From NCBI RefSeq assembly GCF_004349245.1, contig NZ_SMLC01000030.1, positions 1 to 59,234 on the forward strand: 59,234 nucleotides of DNA, read 5' to 3'. The translations under genes were made by a program, and so were the position numbers. Below, in pieces: positions 48,864 through 57,500 of the stretch. Position 1 is the first letter of the stretch. Each line of letters starts with the position of its first letter. This DNA is from Actinomadura sp. 6K520 (lineage in GTDB: Bacteria > Actinomycetota > Actinomycetes > Streptosporangiales > Streptosporangiaceae). Below the pieces are notes generated by a model that worked only from the letters and a program-made list of their open reading frames with translations, searched no databases and was not told the origin of the DNA.

Positions 48864-49895
48864 ATGCCAGGGACCGGAACACGAGAACTCGGTTACTTAC
48901 GCACGAACATCCTGCCTGCCCCGCTGGGCATCGCAGCTCACCATTTCCTTTCCTCACACGCACCGAAGTCGGCCGCGGAGTTCCTCGCCAGATACAGATA
49001 CCTCGCCGTCGACGAGAAGCTGAGTTGGGAATTCCACACTGGCGTCGCCCCGTCCAAGATGAGGGCGCCCGCCGCCGACGTGGACCGTTGGATCGAGGCC
49101 ACCCGCACACTCGTCCTGCGGGTGAGAGAGATAAGTAACGAGAGGGACGCGGCCCGTCACCGCCGGTATTCCAGGTTCGCGCCGATCTGGCGCCGAGCCC
49201 TGTGGATGATCCGCAACCCGGGCGGCCGCACCAAGGTGGAAGAAGCGTACCGGGCCGTCTGCGACCGGCTCGACAGTGAACTGGTCCTTGCCTACCAGGC
49301 GTACGACGAACAGGCCGCTGGCCTGACGGAGCTCGTCGAGGCGGAGCTGGAACGCAAGGAGCTCGCGGCGCAACGGGAGAGGGAAGCGTGGCAAAGGCGG
49401 CAACTCCGCGAGCGTGAGGAGCGCGCCGCAGCCCTGGGCGGTCCCGAGGACGCGGTCTGGGCGTGCTCCGTGACGGAGTCCTCCCAAGGGCGGCGGCGCA
49501 TCGAGATCTGGCTGCCCGCGCTTGACGGCGACCCGGTCGGCCTGGACGAGCGACCGTCGCTGACGAACGCCACCGCCCGCGAAGTCCAGGCAGAAATAGC
49601 CAGGGAACGCGCAGCGCACCCGCACACGCCCGTGCACTGGGGAATCAACACTGCGCGGGCCATGCGAGAACGGCACGGGGACAGGGCCTATGCCGAGGTC
49701 GAGACCTGGGAAGAACTGACCGGAGAGCGGATCGAAGTGCATCCCGGACGGTCCCGCGATGGCCGCGGTAGCGGGCACACCGCCACCCATGGACCCTCCA
49801 GCACCTACGGCAGCGACTACGGCGGCGGCGGCCACGGCGGCGGCGACTACGGCGGCGGCGGATTCGCGGGCGGCGGCTTCGGAGGCTCCTACTGA
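48864..49895 (+). CDS. Unidentified protein with coiled coil and glycine-rich tail
   Basis: A 343-residue protein starting at ATG 48864, with AGGTGA just upstream. The first 150 residues are helical. Residues about 150-195 form a charged coiled coil (ELVEAELERKELAAQREREA). A compact alpha/beta part follows. The last 45 residues are a Gly/Tyr/Ser-rich tail (DYGGGGHGGGDYGGGGFAGG) of low complexity. There is no signal peptide or membrane helix. I do not recognise the family. Such glycine-rich tails often act in self-association. Confidence 0.7.
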   Translation: MPGTGTRELGYLRTNILPAPLGIAAHHFLSSHAPKSAAEFLARYRYLAVDEKLSWEFHTGVAPSKMRAPAADVDRWIEATRTLVLRVREISNERDAARHRRYSRFAPIWRRALWMIRNPGGRTKVEEAYRAVCDRLDSELVLAYQAYDEQAAGLTELVEAELERKELAAQREREAWQRRQLREREERAAALGGPEDAVWACSVTESSQGRRRIEIWLPALDGDPVGLDERPSLTNATAREVQAEIARERAAHPHTPVHWGINTARAMRERHGDRAYAEVETWEELTGERIEVHPGRSRDGRGSGHTATHGPSSTYGSDYGGGGHGGGDYGGGGFAGGGFGGSY

Positions 49896-50172
49896 CCGGG
49901 AGGTGTCCGCTAGACCCCTCGCGGTGCCTGCGATCTCTTCGTCTCTCGGGCTGCCCTGCTCGGACGAGCGGCGACCCGGCCATGCTGGTCACGGACGCTG
50001 CGAACCCCGTATACGCGTATTACCCCGCGCTCTGAGTAATGGAGGTCCGCGGGGGGAGTTAGCGAGTTTGGGGGGATGGTGGTTGCGGCGGGTCGTCCGT
50101 GCTGAGGGGGCGGGACGACTCGCCGTGACTCAACGAATCGGGTACGCCGGGGGGACGGTCGTTGCTGGACGG

Positions 50173-50361
50173 TCAGTGCGCCCTGGCTGCGGACTGGACG
50201 GCCGTCCGCAGGGCCGCGCGGGGGAGCAGGAGGACGGGACCGTCCGGGTCCTTGCTGTCCCGCACCGCCACGACACCGGGGAGCCCCGCCAGTTCGACGC
50301 AGTCACCGCCATTCGAGCCGCTGTAGCTGCTCTTGCGCCATGCGGCGTTCTTCAGGTCCAT
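50173..50361 (-). CDS. DUF397 protein
   Basis: A 62-residue DUF397 protein with the typical WRKSSYSGSNGGDCVELAGL opening and the VAVRDSKDPDGPVLLLP end. It overlaps the XRE regulator gene by ten bases and is downstream of it. DUF397 proteins are partners of WhiJ-type regulators in Streptomyces development loci. Confidence 0.92.
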   Translation of the reverse strand: MDLKNAAWRKSSYSGSNGGDCVELAGLPGVVAVRDSKDPDGPVLLLPRAALRTAVQSAARAH

Positions 50362-51170
50362 TTTTCTTGGACCACCTTTCTTATGAATTCACGTGACATC
50401 TCTTCTGTCAGGGCCCGTGAACGTAGAACAACCAGGGTCCGTGCGACAACGCACAAGTCTGCGGGATCGTCCGTCGTGAGGGGACGGACGGCTGTCTCGA
50501 TGTACGCGACTTCGCTTCGATCCTCCATCGTCGCGACCACGAACGCGCCCATGTTGCCGTCATGTTCGCCGCTTCCCAACACTACTTGAACCGTGATGTT
50601 GGGCAACATGCTTACGTCCACTAGGTGCTCCAACTGCTCCCTCATCGTCTCTGAGGTGCCGACCGGCCGGTAGAGGGCTTGTTCATCGATCAGGATCACG
50701 TAGATCGGTGGGGAGGAGTCGTCCTCTCTCGGGTCCTTGAGGATCTTCTGCCGACTGATCCGAGCGTCTGCGGCTTCCTGATTGTTATGCAGGATTGCCA
50801 GTGCGTAGGCCGGTGTCTGCGCCAGGCCGGGGATCACCGAGTGCTGATAGGTGATCAGCATCGCGGCGTCGGCCTCGATCTTCGGCCAGTCGAACCAGAT
50901 CGGTACTGGGTGGCCGTCCTTGTTGAGGTCCTCCCAGAGATTGATGAGGGCGCCGTTCGCCTCCAGGTGATCGTCAACGATTTCCACGAAGGAGCGGGTA
51001 GCGCGCTTCTTGCCGTTCTCGATCTTGCTTACCTGTGGACCGCTGACCTGCGTGATGTGGGCGATCGTCTCCTGCTTAACCTCCTTGGCTTCGCGCATTC
51101 GGCGCATCTGTCGTCCGAAGGCGATGAGGGCGGGGGACTCGCTGGGGCGACGCTGACGACGTGGGGACAT
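50352..51170 (-). CDS. XRE-family regulator with DUF5753 (WhiJ-like)
   Basis: A 272-residue regulator. The N-terminal helix-turn-helix is REAKEVKQETIAHITQVSGP with QVSKIENGKK as its end. The C-terminal DUF5753 domain begins near ITYQHSVIPGLAQTPAYALA. ATG 51170 is the family-like start. With the overlapping DUF397 gene and the divergent ATPase gene this forms the WhiJ/AbaA-type trio that controls development and secondary metabolism in actinomycetes. An inverted repeat at 51264-51297 is probably its operator. Base use is less GC-rich than in neighbours. Confidence 0.92.
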   Translation of the reverse strand: MSPRRQRRPSESPALIAFGRQMRRMREAKEVKQETIAHITQVSGPQVSKIENGKKRATRSFVEIVDDHLEANGALINLWEDLNKDGHPVPIWFDWPKIEADAAMLITYQHSVIPGLAQTPAYALAILHNNQEAADARISRQKILKDPREDDSSPPIYVILIDEQALYRPVGTSETMREQLEHLVDVSMLPNITVQVVLGSGEHDGNMGAFVVATMEDRSEVAYIETAVRPLTTDDPADLCVVARTLVVLRSRALTEEMSREFIRKVVQEKWT

Positions 51171-51263
51171 GTCTCTTGCCTCTCGTTGGCATCTGCCCAC
51201 GGCGGAATTGATCTTCCTTTGTTTGCCACCTTGCGACGGCAGCCACATCGTAAGCGAAAAGTG

Positions 51264-51297
51264 CCTCACTGTGTTGGATAAATCACACATAGTGAGG
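51264..51297. promoter_or_regulatory. Inverted repeat in the XRE/ATPase divergent promoter
   Basis: CCTCACT (51264-51270) and AGTGAGG (51291-51297) are perfect 7-base arms. Inner TGTG and CACA extend the dyad imperfectly. It ends nine bases before the ATPase ATG, with the GAGGAG ribosome site inside the right arm, so binding would block that start directly. Confidence 0.6.
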
Positions 51298-51305
51298 AGT
51301 TGATC

Positions 51306-51698
51306 ATGGGTGCGGCGGCGGAGAGCGAGATGGTGGTGAAGCAGGACTTCGGGGTTGTGGCGGAGGTGCGGCGGTTCGTGCGGCTGGTGTCCGGTCAGTG
51401 GGGCATGGACGACTTCGTGCCGTGCCTGGTGGCGAGCGAGCTGGTCACCAACGCCCTCCGGCACGCGTCCGAGGAGGACGGCGACGTGACCCTGCGGCTG
51501 GGCCGCACCGAGGACGACGCGCTATGGATGGAGGTTCAGGACGCCACGTGCGAACTCCCGCACGTGCAGGAGGCCGACATGATCAGCGAGGTCGGCCGCG
51601 GCCTGCTGATTGTGGAACAACTCTCCCGCTGCTGGGGCGTCCGCCCGCTGGCGAACAACGCCGGCAAGGTCGTCTTCGCAGTAATCGACCGCTCCTGA
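51306..51698 (+). CDS. ATP-binding regulatory protein (HATPase_c_2, anti-sigma-like)
   Basis: A 130-residue GHKL ATPase-domain protein. The N-box is LVASELVTNALRHA, the G1 box MEVQDAT, and the G2-like part GRGLLIVEQLSRCWG. GAGGAG six bases upstream supports ATG 51306. It resembles anti-sigma kinases of the SpoIIAB/RsbW group but stands alone, as in WhiJ-type loci, and is divergent from the XRE gene. It may be a switch protein of the trio. Confidence 0.9.
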   Translation: MGAAAESEMVVKQDFGVVAEVRRFVRLVSGQWGMDDFVPCLVASELVTNALRHASEEDGDVTLRLGRTEDDALWMEVQDATCELPHVQEADMISEVGRGLLIVEQLSRCWGVRPLANNAGKVVFAVIDRS

Positions 51699-51852
51699 AT
51701 CCCAGCGGAGGGGCGGCGCCCCCCAGTCCGCCCCTCCACCCCGTCCGGCCTCCGGGCACCGGCCCGGCCGCCCATGAGACAGGATCGAAAGCGCGTCGCA
51801 GGCGCACTCCTCCAATCACCCGCACCGACCTGGACCGGAGACACCACAGGCC

Positions 51853-52436
51853 ATGGACGCCCCACCTCTCCCCATGCCGTCCGGCGAAACCTGCACTCGG
51901 GCGGATTATGAGGCGCTGCCCGAAGACCTTCCGGTGCGCGTGAGCCTCGTCCACGGGCAACTGGTCGTGAGCCCACGGCCCCGCCCGATCCATCAGCGCA
52001 TCGCGCGGCGTTTGGCGACCCGTATCGAGGACGCCGCTCCCGACGCCTGGCAGGTCGACACCGACGTGGATGTCCTATTGGACGACGACGCGGTCGAGCC
52101 GGTCGAGATCGCTCCCGACATCGTCGTGTACTCGGTCACCCACGACGTCTACGAAAGGCCCATCCCCGCCGACCTGGTCACTCTCGTCGCCGAGGTGGTG
52201 ACCCCGTCCACCAAGCGAAAGACCGGCGGAAGCAGCCGGCCTTGTACGCGGCGGCACGCATCCGGCACTACTGGCGGGTGGAGACCGACCAGACCGCACC
52301 GGCGTTCGCGATCTACACCTACGAGCTGGACGACGCCACCGCCGAATACGTCCCAACCGGCGTCCACCACGACCGGATCGCCGCAACCCACCCCTTCACC
52401 CTCGACATAGACCTGAAGCCCGTCCACAGCCGCTAA
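51853..52436 (+). pseudogene. Uma2-family gene with a single-base frameshift
   Basis: The first part, to about 52221, encodes a normal Uma2 N-terminus, including EIAPDIVVYSV and LVAEVVTPSTKRK. The rest of the family sequence (QPALYAAARIRHYWRVETDQ to DIDLKPVHSR, stop at 52436) continues in another frame. One missing base near 52221, in a short G run, explains the shift. Restored, the protein would be about 194 residues. It may be a genuine pseudogene or a sequencing error. The coding potential on both sides is intact, so the break is recent. Confidence 0.85.
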
Positions 52437-52565
52437 CGCTCAAACCGCCCCGCCAACCCGCCAACCCGAGGCACGGCGCGGCCCCGCGCGACGAAGAGCG
52501 CCCAACCGGCCCACAACCGGTCCACAACCGGTCCACAACCGCCTAAGAAGCGCGATCCGGCGGTC

Positions 52566-52595
52566 TTGCCGTCCGGTACTACGATTTCGTATATT
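52566..52595 (+). promoter_or_regulatory. MarR promoter with internal operator, probably leaderless
   Basis: TTGCCG (52566-52571) and TATATT (52590-52595) are 18 bases apart and look like -35 and -10 boxes. The dyad TACGATTTCGTA (52580-52591) overlaps the -10 box. The GTG start at 52604 is only eight bases past the -10 box, so the mRNA is probably leaderless and autoregulated. Confidence 0.6.
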
Positions 52596-52603
52596 CCAAT
52601 CTC

Positions 52604-53038
52604 GTGACTAACTCTGCCGTGCCCTCCGAAGAGTCGGCGCTGATCGCGCTGCAGCGCGCCACCCATGCCACCTTGCAGGTCCTCACCGCGAAACTGGTCG
52701 ACCTCGATCTGACCGCCTCCGAGATCAATGCCCTCGCCATCCTCGCGGACGGACGCGGACGGACCATCTCCGAGCTGGGAGCCGCCGCCGGCACCCGGCC
52801 GACCACGATGACCAGCGTGCTGGACCGGCTGGAGCGGCGCGGTCACCTCACCCGCGGCCCCCGCCCGAACGACCGCCGGGTGGTGGTCATCGAGCTGACC
52901 GCCTCCGGCCGCCTGGTCTCCGGCACCATCCGGCAGACCCTGGCCGAACTGGAGGAGCAGGCCCTGGACGGTCTGCCCCCGGAGGCGATCGCGGGCTTCC
53001 ACACCGTCCTGCGCGCATTGGCGGAGGTGTCCGCATGA
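52604..53038 (+). CDS. MarR-family transcriptional regulator
   Basis: A 144-residue winged-helix regulator with recognition region TISELGAAAGTRPTTMTSVL and wing RGPRPNDRRVVVIELT, typical of MarR. It starts with GTG close behind a probable promoter and operator. It overlaps the next gene (ATGA), so it likely autoregulates and co-regulates that gene. The ligand is unknown. Confidence 0.9.
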   Translation: MTNSAVPSEESALIALQRATHATLQVLTAKLVDLDLTASEINALAILADGRGRTISELGAAAGTRPTTMTSVLDRLERRGHLTRGPRPNDRRVVVIELTASGRLVSGTIRQTLAELEEQALDGLPPEAIAGFHTVLRALAEVSA

Positions 53039-53502
53039 CCGCGACCAGCTCCGCGACACCCGAGCCCGCATCGCTCTTCGACGAGTTGATGGCCGAGGTG
53101 ACCGCCGCCACCGAGCACTTCGACCACCGCGCCCACCTGCACCTGACCTGGCTGGCGGTCCACCGTGTCGGCATGCCGGCCGCCATCGGCCTGGTCAGCG
53201 AGGGCATCCAGCGCACTGCCCGCTATGCCGGAGTACCGCAGAAGTACCACGCCACCGTCAGCCGGGCCTGGGTGGAACTGGTGGCGCACCACGCCGCCGA
53301 GCACGCCACCCCCGACTTCGCCGTCTTCATCGACCGGCATCCCGCGCTGCTCGACAAACGCCTGCTCGCCCGCTTCTACCGCTCAAGGACGCTGGCCGGC
53401 ACGCAGGCCCGCACCGGCTGGGTCGAACCCGACCTGGCACCTTTCCCCTGGCAGTGCAGTGATCAGGAGCCGCCCAAGAACGGCGACGGCGCCACCACAT
53501 GA
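53035..53502 (+). CDS. Unidentified protein co-transcribed with MarR
   Basis: A 155-residue, mainly helical protein translationally coupled to marR. HFDHRAHLHLTWLAVHRVG and the later KYHATVSRAWVELVAHHAAEH are rich in histidines. These may form a metal or heme site, but no known motif fits exactly. The family is a conserved hypothetical in several bacteria. No signal or membrane segments are present. Confidence 0.7.
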   Translation: MTATSSATPEPASLFDELMAEVTAATEHFDHRAHLHLTWLAVHRVGMPAAIGLVSEGIQRTARYAGVPQKYHATVSRAWVELVAHHAAEHATPDFAVFIDRHPALLDKRLLARFYRSRTLAGTQARTGWVEPDLAPFPWQCSDQEPPKNGDGATT

Positions 53503-53932
53503 CGGAGGCATCCTGTTCGCCTACGCCGCCGCCGAGGGGACATCCACCTGCGGACCGACGGCACCGAGACCCGGGCCCGCCGCCCCAGCCGCCGGGCGTC
53601 AAGGCCACCGGCTTCAGCGACCCCCGCAGATGCCCGCCGTCCTCCGTGGTGACCCGGGCACCCAAGTGGACAGCAGACCTGCGTGCGCCCCCGAAGGCAT
53701 CGCCGACCAGCCCCGCCCCATCCGAACCTGAAGGCCGAGGCAGTCGAGCGCTACCGCGGCCTCGCCAACGACGTCCCCACCCGGGTCGGCGTCCCGCTGA
53801 GCGAGGAGCAAGCCTGACCCGGGCTGCGACGGACGCGCCGCCAGCCCCTGATCCTCGCTGGATCAGCCGCTGATCACCCACCGGCCCGACCCTCCAGGCC
53901 GGCACGCCCCGGCCCCGATCGCTCCTGAGTCG
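53503..53932. other. Gene remnant zone between MarR operon and DUF1772 gene
   Basis: No intact gene is seen. A protein-like tail, VERYRGLANDVPTRVGVPLS followed by EEQA and a stop, is readable at 53725-53817 in one frame. Upstream codon-like stretches lie in other frames (for example around 53530-53570). This looks like the decayed end of a gene whose identity I cannot tell. Confidence 0.4.
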
Positions 53933-54385
53933 TCAGTTTCCGGTCAGGGCGGCGGCCAGCAGGGCGAAGGCGGCGACGATGACGGCGACGCGGACGTAGT
54001 GGAGGCGGTCCCAGCGGTTCGCCTGCTCCTTCCAGTCGGCGGGCCGGTTCTCCGGGGTCCACGTCTTGCCCCGGTTGTTGATCGGGACGAGCAGCAGGAT
54101 CGACATGACCACGCTGAGGACCAGCAGCGCGCCGGCGGTGACGGTGAGGCCGGTGCCGCGGCTCTCCCACCCGGCGACGGCCAGGACCGCGACGAGGGCG
54201 AGCGAGGTGATGTACCAGACCGGCATCACGGCGCCGAGCATCCGGCCCCCGTGGGCGCGGCCTAGTTGGCCACTGTCACCAGGGAGCGCGTTGAGGATCG
54301 GATTGAAGACGAAGGCGACGGAGAACTCCACCCCCACCATCACGCCGAGAACCACGATGGCGCAGACCTCAAGTGCGTAGAGCAT
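53933..54385 (-). CDS. DUF1772 (anthrone-oxygenase-like) membrane protein
   Basis: A 150-residue, four-helix membrane protein of the DUF1772 family. GVEFSVAFVFNPILNALPGD near the start, VPINNRGKTW and the NRWDRLHYVRVAVIV ending are family motifs. It is divergent from a TetR gene with two matching palindromes between them. The function is unsettled; relatives include anthrone oxygenase-like proteins. Confidence 0.88.
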   Translation of the reverse strand: MLYALEVCAIVVLGVMVGVEFSVAFVFNPILNALPGDSGQLGRAHGGRMLGAVMPVWYITSLALVAVLAVAGWESRGTGLTVTAGALLVLSVVMSILLLVPINNRGKTWTPENRPADWKEQANRWDRLHYVRVAVIVAAFALLAAALTGN

Positions 54386-54403
54386 GATGACCCTTCCAAG
54401 AAT

Positions 54404-54467
54404 CTAGTGTTGCTAGCTGATGGGTCAACGCTAGTACTGCTGCCGCTCGGTTGTCTAGCGATGCTAG
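54404..54467. promoter_or_regulatory. Two CTAG-type palindromes between DUF1772 and TetR genes
   Basis: CTAGTGTTGCTAG (54404-54416) and CTAGCGATGCTAG (54455-54467) are 13-base dyads; the second is perfect around its GAT centre. A half-site GCTAGT lies at 54430-54435. One dyad adjoins each start codon, as expected for a TetR repressor controlling itself and the divergent gene. Confidence 0.75.
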
Positions 54468-54476
54468 GATCGCCTC

Positions 54477-55055
54477 ATGTCGGTACAGGAACGCAAGCGG
54501 CGCGAACGGGCGGAGCGCGAGCGCCTCATCGTGGCGACGGCCCGCGAACTCGCCGAGCAGCGCGGCTGGGACGCGGTCACCACCCGCCGGCTCGCCGAGC
54601 GCATCGAATACAGCCAGCCCGTCCTCTACAGCCATTTCCGCGGCAAGCGCGAGATCATCGGCGCCGTCGCCCTGGAGGGCGCCACCGAGATGGCCGCGGC
54701 GCTGCGGGCCGCGACCTCCGCCGCGGACGGCCCGCGCGCCCGGGTCACCGCCCTCGCCCGCACCTACCTCGACTTCGCCGCACGCAACCCGGCGGTCTAC
54801 GACGCCATGTTCGAACTCGACGGCGGCCTGGTCTTCGCGGACGAGGACACCCCAGAGCCGCTGAAGGACGGCTTCGCCGCCCTGCTGGAAAGCCTCGGCG
54901 AGGTCGCCGGAGACGGCGTCCACCCGGCCCTGTTCACCGAGCTGTTCTGGGCGGGCCTGCACGGCCTGGCCACCCTGACCCGAGCAGGACGGCTCCCGCT
55001 GGAGCACACCGAAACGAGGGTGGAGCTCCTGGTGGACCGCCTCGCCATGCTCTGA
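54477..55055 (+). CDS. TetR-family transcriptional regulator
   Basis: A 192-residue regulator with the TetR DNA-binding domain (VTTRRLAERIEYSQPVLYSH, then FRGKREI) and a WHG-type C-terminal ligand domain. It is divergent from the DUF1772 gene with paired operators between. The effector is unknown. Confidence 0.92.
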   Translation: MSVQERKRRERAERERLIVATARELAEQRGWDAVTTRRLAERIEYSQPVLYSHFRGKREIIGAVALEGATEMAAALRAATSAADGPRARVTALARTYLDFAARNPAVYDAMFELDGGLVFADEDTPEPLKDGFAALLESLGEVAGDGVHPALFTELFWAGLHGLATLTRAGRLPLEHTETRVELLVDRLAML

Positions 55056-55069
55056 AGCCCCACCCCGCC

Positions 55070-55142
55070 GAGCACCCGGCGAGCACCGGGCGAGCACCCG
55101 CCGAGCACCGGGCGAGCACCCGGCGAGCACCCGGCGAGGGCC
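55070..55142 (+). repeat. 11-bp tandem repeat downstream of TetR
   Basis: GAGCACCCGGC-like units begin at 55070, 55081, 55092, 55103, 55114 and 55125, with a decayed copy at 55136. The exact 11-base period is close to one helical turn, so the units face the same side of the DNA. It lies between the TetR stop and a non-coding stretch. Confidence 0.9.
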
Positions 55143-55558
55143 CCTCACCCCGCGCCGCCGCTCCCGTCCACTCCCACCCACCCGGCGCAGCCCCACAAGC
55201 CGTGCCCGGCACACCCGTCCCGGAAGCCGCGACGTACCTCGATCACGCCCCGCAACGCGCCAGGCAGCCGACCCCGCATCGCACGTAAGCAGCGCGAGCA
55301 AGTGCCCAGCACACCGCGTCCCACCGGCCCGCAGGTCACGAGCGCACGGTGAACCGGCCCGGGGACGGCTCGTCAGCCGTCCCCGGGCGCCAGCCGCTTC
55401 AGCTACACCCCTACTCCCTAGGTGTGACGCGGCCACATGTCCGCGACGATCGCTGCGGGATGCCGGGTGGTGGACGAGCCGCATGTGTCGGCCCGCCCAC
55501 CGGAGGGTCGGCACCTCCAGGTAGCTCCCATGACGCCCGTGCCGGCGGTGACCGCGCG
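55143..55558. other. Non-coding stretch before the serine-hydrolase-like gene end
   Basis: About 415 bases without a convincing gene, following the 11-bp repeat array. A GGGGACGG...CCGTCCCC inverted repeat around 55361-55385 could be a terminator for either flanking gene. Nothing else is clear. Confidence 0.45.
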
Positions 55559-56785
55559 TCAGCCCTGGCCGGTGATGGCCTGCTGCTCCCGGCTGAGAAT
55601 CTCTCCGAACTCCTCGAGGTCGTCGTAGTTGCTGAGGACGACGCCGACCCAACCGGTGTCCAGGTAGATGTTCCAGTTGGCGCTGACGCCACCGGTTCCG
55701 CCGCCGCGCCCGGACACCCACTGGCTGCCGTCGACGATATGGAGAACACCCGAGTACGCGTGGAACGACGTGGGGTGGCCGCCGGGGCCGTTGGACCCGG
55801 TGTACAAGTCGGCGTAGGGCCGGTTCAGCACCGTGGCGTGACGCAGCGCTTCCGCGAACCGGACCAGGTCCGGTCCGGTGGCGAAGACGTTGCCGATGAA
55901 GCTGCGGCCCGGATTCTCGCCTGGTCCCTGCTGGCTCAGGCTGTCCTTGTCCAGGTTGCGGACGCCGTCCACCCGGCTGCCGTCGGGCTGCCGCATGTAA
56001 GGGTGCGCGATGTGCTCGTCGGTGAGCCACTGGTCCCTGGTGTAGTAGGCGGAGCCGGTCATGCCGGCGCGTCCGAAGACGTGTTCGTTCATGTAGTCCC
56101 AGAACGTTGTACCGGTCACGGCCTCGACGATCTGCTCGGCGATGGCGTTGGCGGCGCCGCCGCCGGCGGTGTGGCCGTTGGCGGCGTCGTTCGAGCCGGG
56201 GGCGGCCACCAGCGTCGCCTGCCGGGCCCATTGCCGCCTGTATTCGTGCACCTCTTCGCGGCTGTTGAAGACGCGGTGCACGTCCGGCGCCGGGGCGTCT
56301 ATCCCGGAGGTGCCGGTGAGCAGGTGGTGGATGTTCACCTGCTCGGCGATGTCGTCGGCGATGCCGTCCAGGTGGGTGCCGACCGTGTCCGTCAGCGTCA
56401 GCCTGCCCTGCTGCAGCAGTTGCAGGACGGCCACCGGGGGGAACGGTATGCCCGCCGAGGAGAGGTTGAACGCGACGTCCTGGTGGTTGCGGATCCGCCG
56501 TTCCTTGTCGGCCCAGCCGTAGCTGCGGGACAGCACGGTCCGGCCCTGGTGCGCCAGGAGCACCACACCGGAGAACTTGTCCTGTGCGGCCAGGCCCGCC
56601 ACGTACCGGTCGTAGGCGCCGCCGGGCCGGGTGTCGGGCGGGATCGGGCCGCTCGGGGCCGGGTCGGCGTGGCCGGGCCGGGCGCCCACCAGCTGCGCAC
56701 CGCCCGCCACCACACCGGCGGCCGCCAACCCGCTCCACCCGAGCAGCCGTCGCCGGTCGACCCCACGTACGGAATCCTCGTTCAT
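55559..56785 (-). CDS. Tat-exported serine-hydrolase (beta-lactamase class C fold) relative lacking SxxK
   Basis: A 408-residue protein with a twin-arginine signal (RRRLLGWSGLAAAGVVAGGA) and the overall class C beta-lactamase/serine hydrolase fold. The expected SxxK nucleophile motif is replaced: FNLSSAGIPFPPVAVLQLL has Ile where the catalytic Lys should be. The YxN motif position reads GSNDAANGHT, with no Tyr. GRGGGTGGV remains at the third motif. It is therefore probably a non-catalytic or altered relative. ATG 56785 is preferred; GTG 56791 is possible. Confidence 0.8.
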   Translation of the reverse strand: MNEDSVRGVDRRRLLGWSGLAAAGVVAGGAQLVGARPGHADPAPSGPIPPDTRPGGAYDRYVAGLAAQDKFSGVVLLAHQGRTVLSRSYGWADKERRIRNHQDVAFNLSSAGIPFPPVAVLQLLQQGRLTLTDTVGTHLDGIADDIAEQVNIHHLLTGTSGIDAPAPDVHRVFNSREEVHEYRRQWARQATLVAAPGSNDAANGHTAGGGAANAIAEQIVEAVTGTTFWDYMNEHVFGRAGMTGSAYYTRDQWLTDEHIAHPYMRQPDGSRVDGVRNLDKDSLSQQGPGENPGRSFIGNVFATGPDLVRFAEALRHATVLNRPYADLYTGSNGPGGHPTSFHAYSGVLHIVDGSQWVSGRGGGTGGVSANWNIYLDTGWVGVVLSNYDDLEEFGEILSREQQAITGQG

Positions 56786-57049
56786 GATCACGGCCCTTTC
56801 CTGGTCGACGACCGGCTCACCATCCGGCCCGCAACCCCCTGGCCGACGGACGGTCACAGCAGGGGCACCGAAAGCCGTGACCCGAATCTGCGGCCGAAGT
56901 AGGGCGGTGCGGACTCCGCGGTGGCCTCCAAAGCCGCGGACACCACGCCCACGGCACGGACCGCTGCGGTCCATGCGTCCCACTGAAGACGGAGAAGTGT
57001 TGCGCCGGCGTATGAGTTTTTCGATACGCCCGCGATACACCGGGGTCAG

Positions 57050-57133
57050 CGCGTCCACCACGACCGGGTCATCGCCACCCTGCCGGTCGCCCTCGACATC
57101 GACCTCAAGCCCACCCGGCCGTCCACGAGCTGA
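57050..57133 (+). pseudogene. Uma2 C-terminal remnant
   Basis: The frame from 57050 reads RVHHDRVIATLPVALDIDLK, followed by PTRPSTS and a stop. It closely matches the end of the frameshifted Uma2 gene at 51853-52436 (VHHDRIAATHPFTLDIDLKP). No Uma2 start or core is found upstream; the serine-hydrolase-like gene begins there on the other strand. This is a truncated copy left by rearrangement. The 785-base gap 56786-57570 holds nothing else I can identify. Confidence 0.7.
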
Positions 57134-57500
57134 TCCCGAACTACGCGGCAAGGCGCGAGACAGGTCGCGTCCCGACACCACACCCATCACCGGCCGCAAG
57201 GCCCGCGCTCCCCACCGCGAGGTGCACGCCGTCGAGGCAAGGATCAGAGCCACGGACGCGAGTCGAAGGCGACCGCCTCCTCCCTCGCCGCAATCGAGCG
57301 AGAGGCTTCCCGTCCACTGGCCGGCCTTCGAGTGTCAGCGAGGAAGGGAAGGCGGTGTCTCAGGCGATGGGCCACCCTCCGGGCATGTGCTCGCTCCAGC
57401 TCGATGAGGTCCGTGGTCCGCGCGAAGACGGGGAAGGTGGGGCCGCCCTGCTCGACCAACTCGGCGCGAACACGCAGCGCTGGAGCCTGGCGCCCGGTGC

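Noticed and set aside
54369..56738. 789-codon open frame on the minus strand
   Set aside because: It crosses the TetR and serine-hydrolase-like genes in the wrong frames and has Arg/Gly-rich composition typical of high-GC shadow frames.
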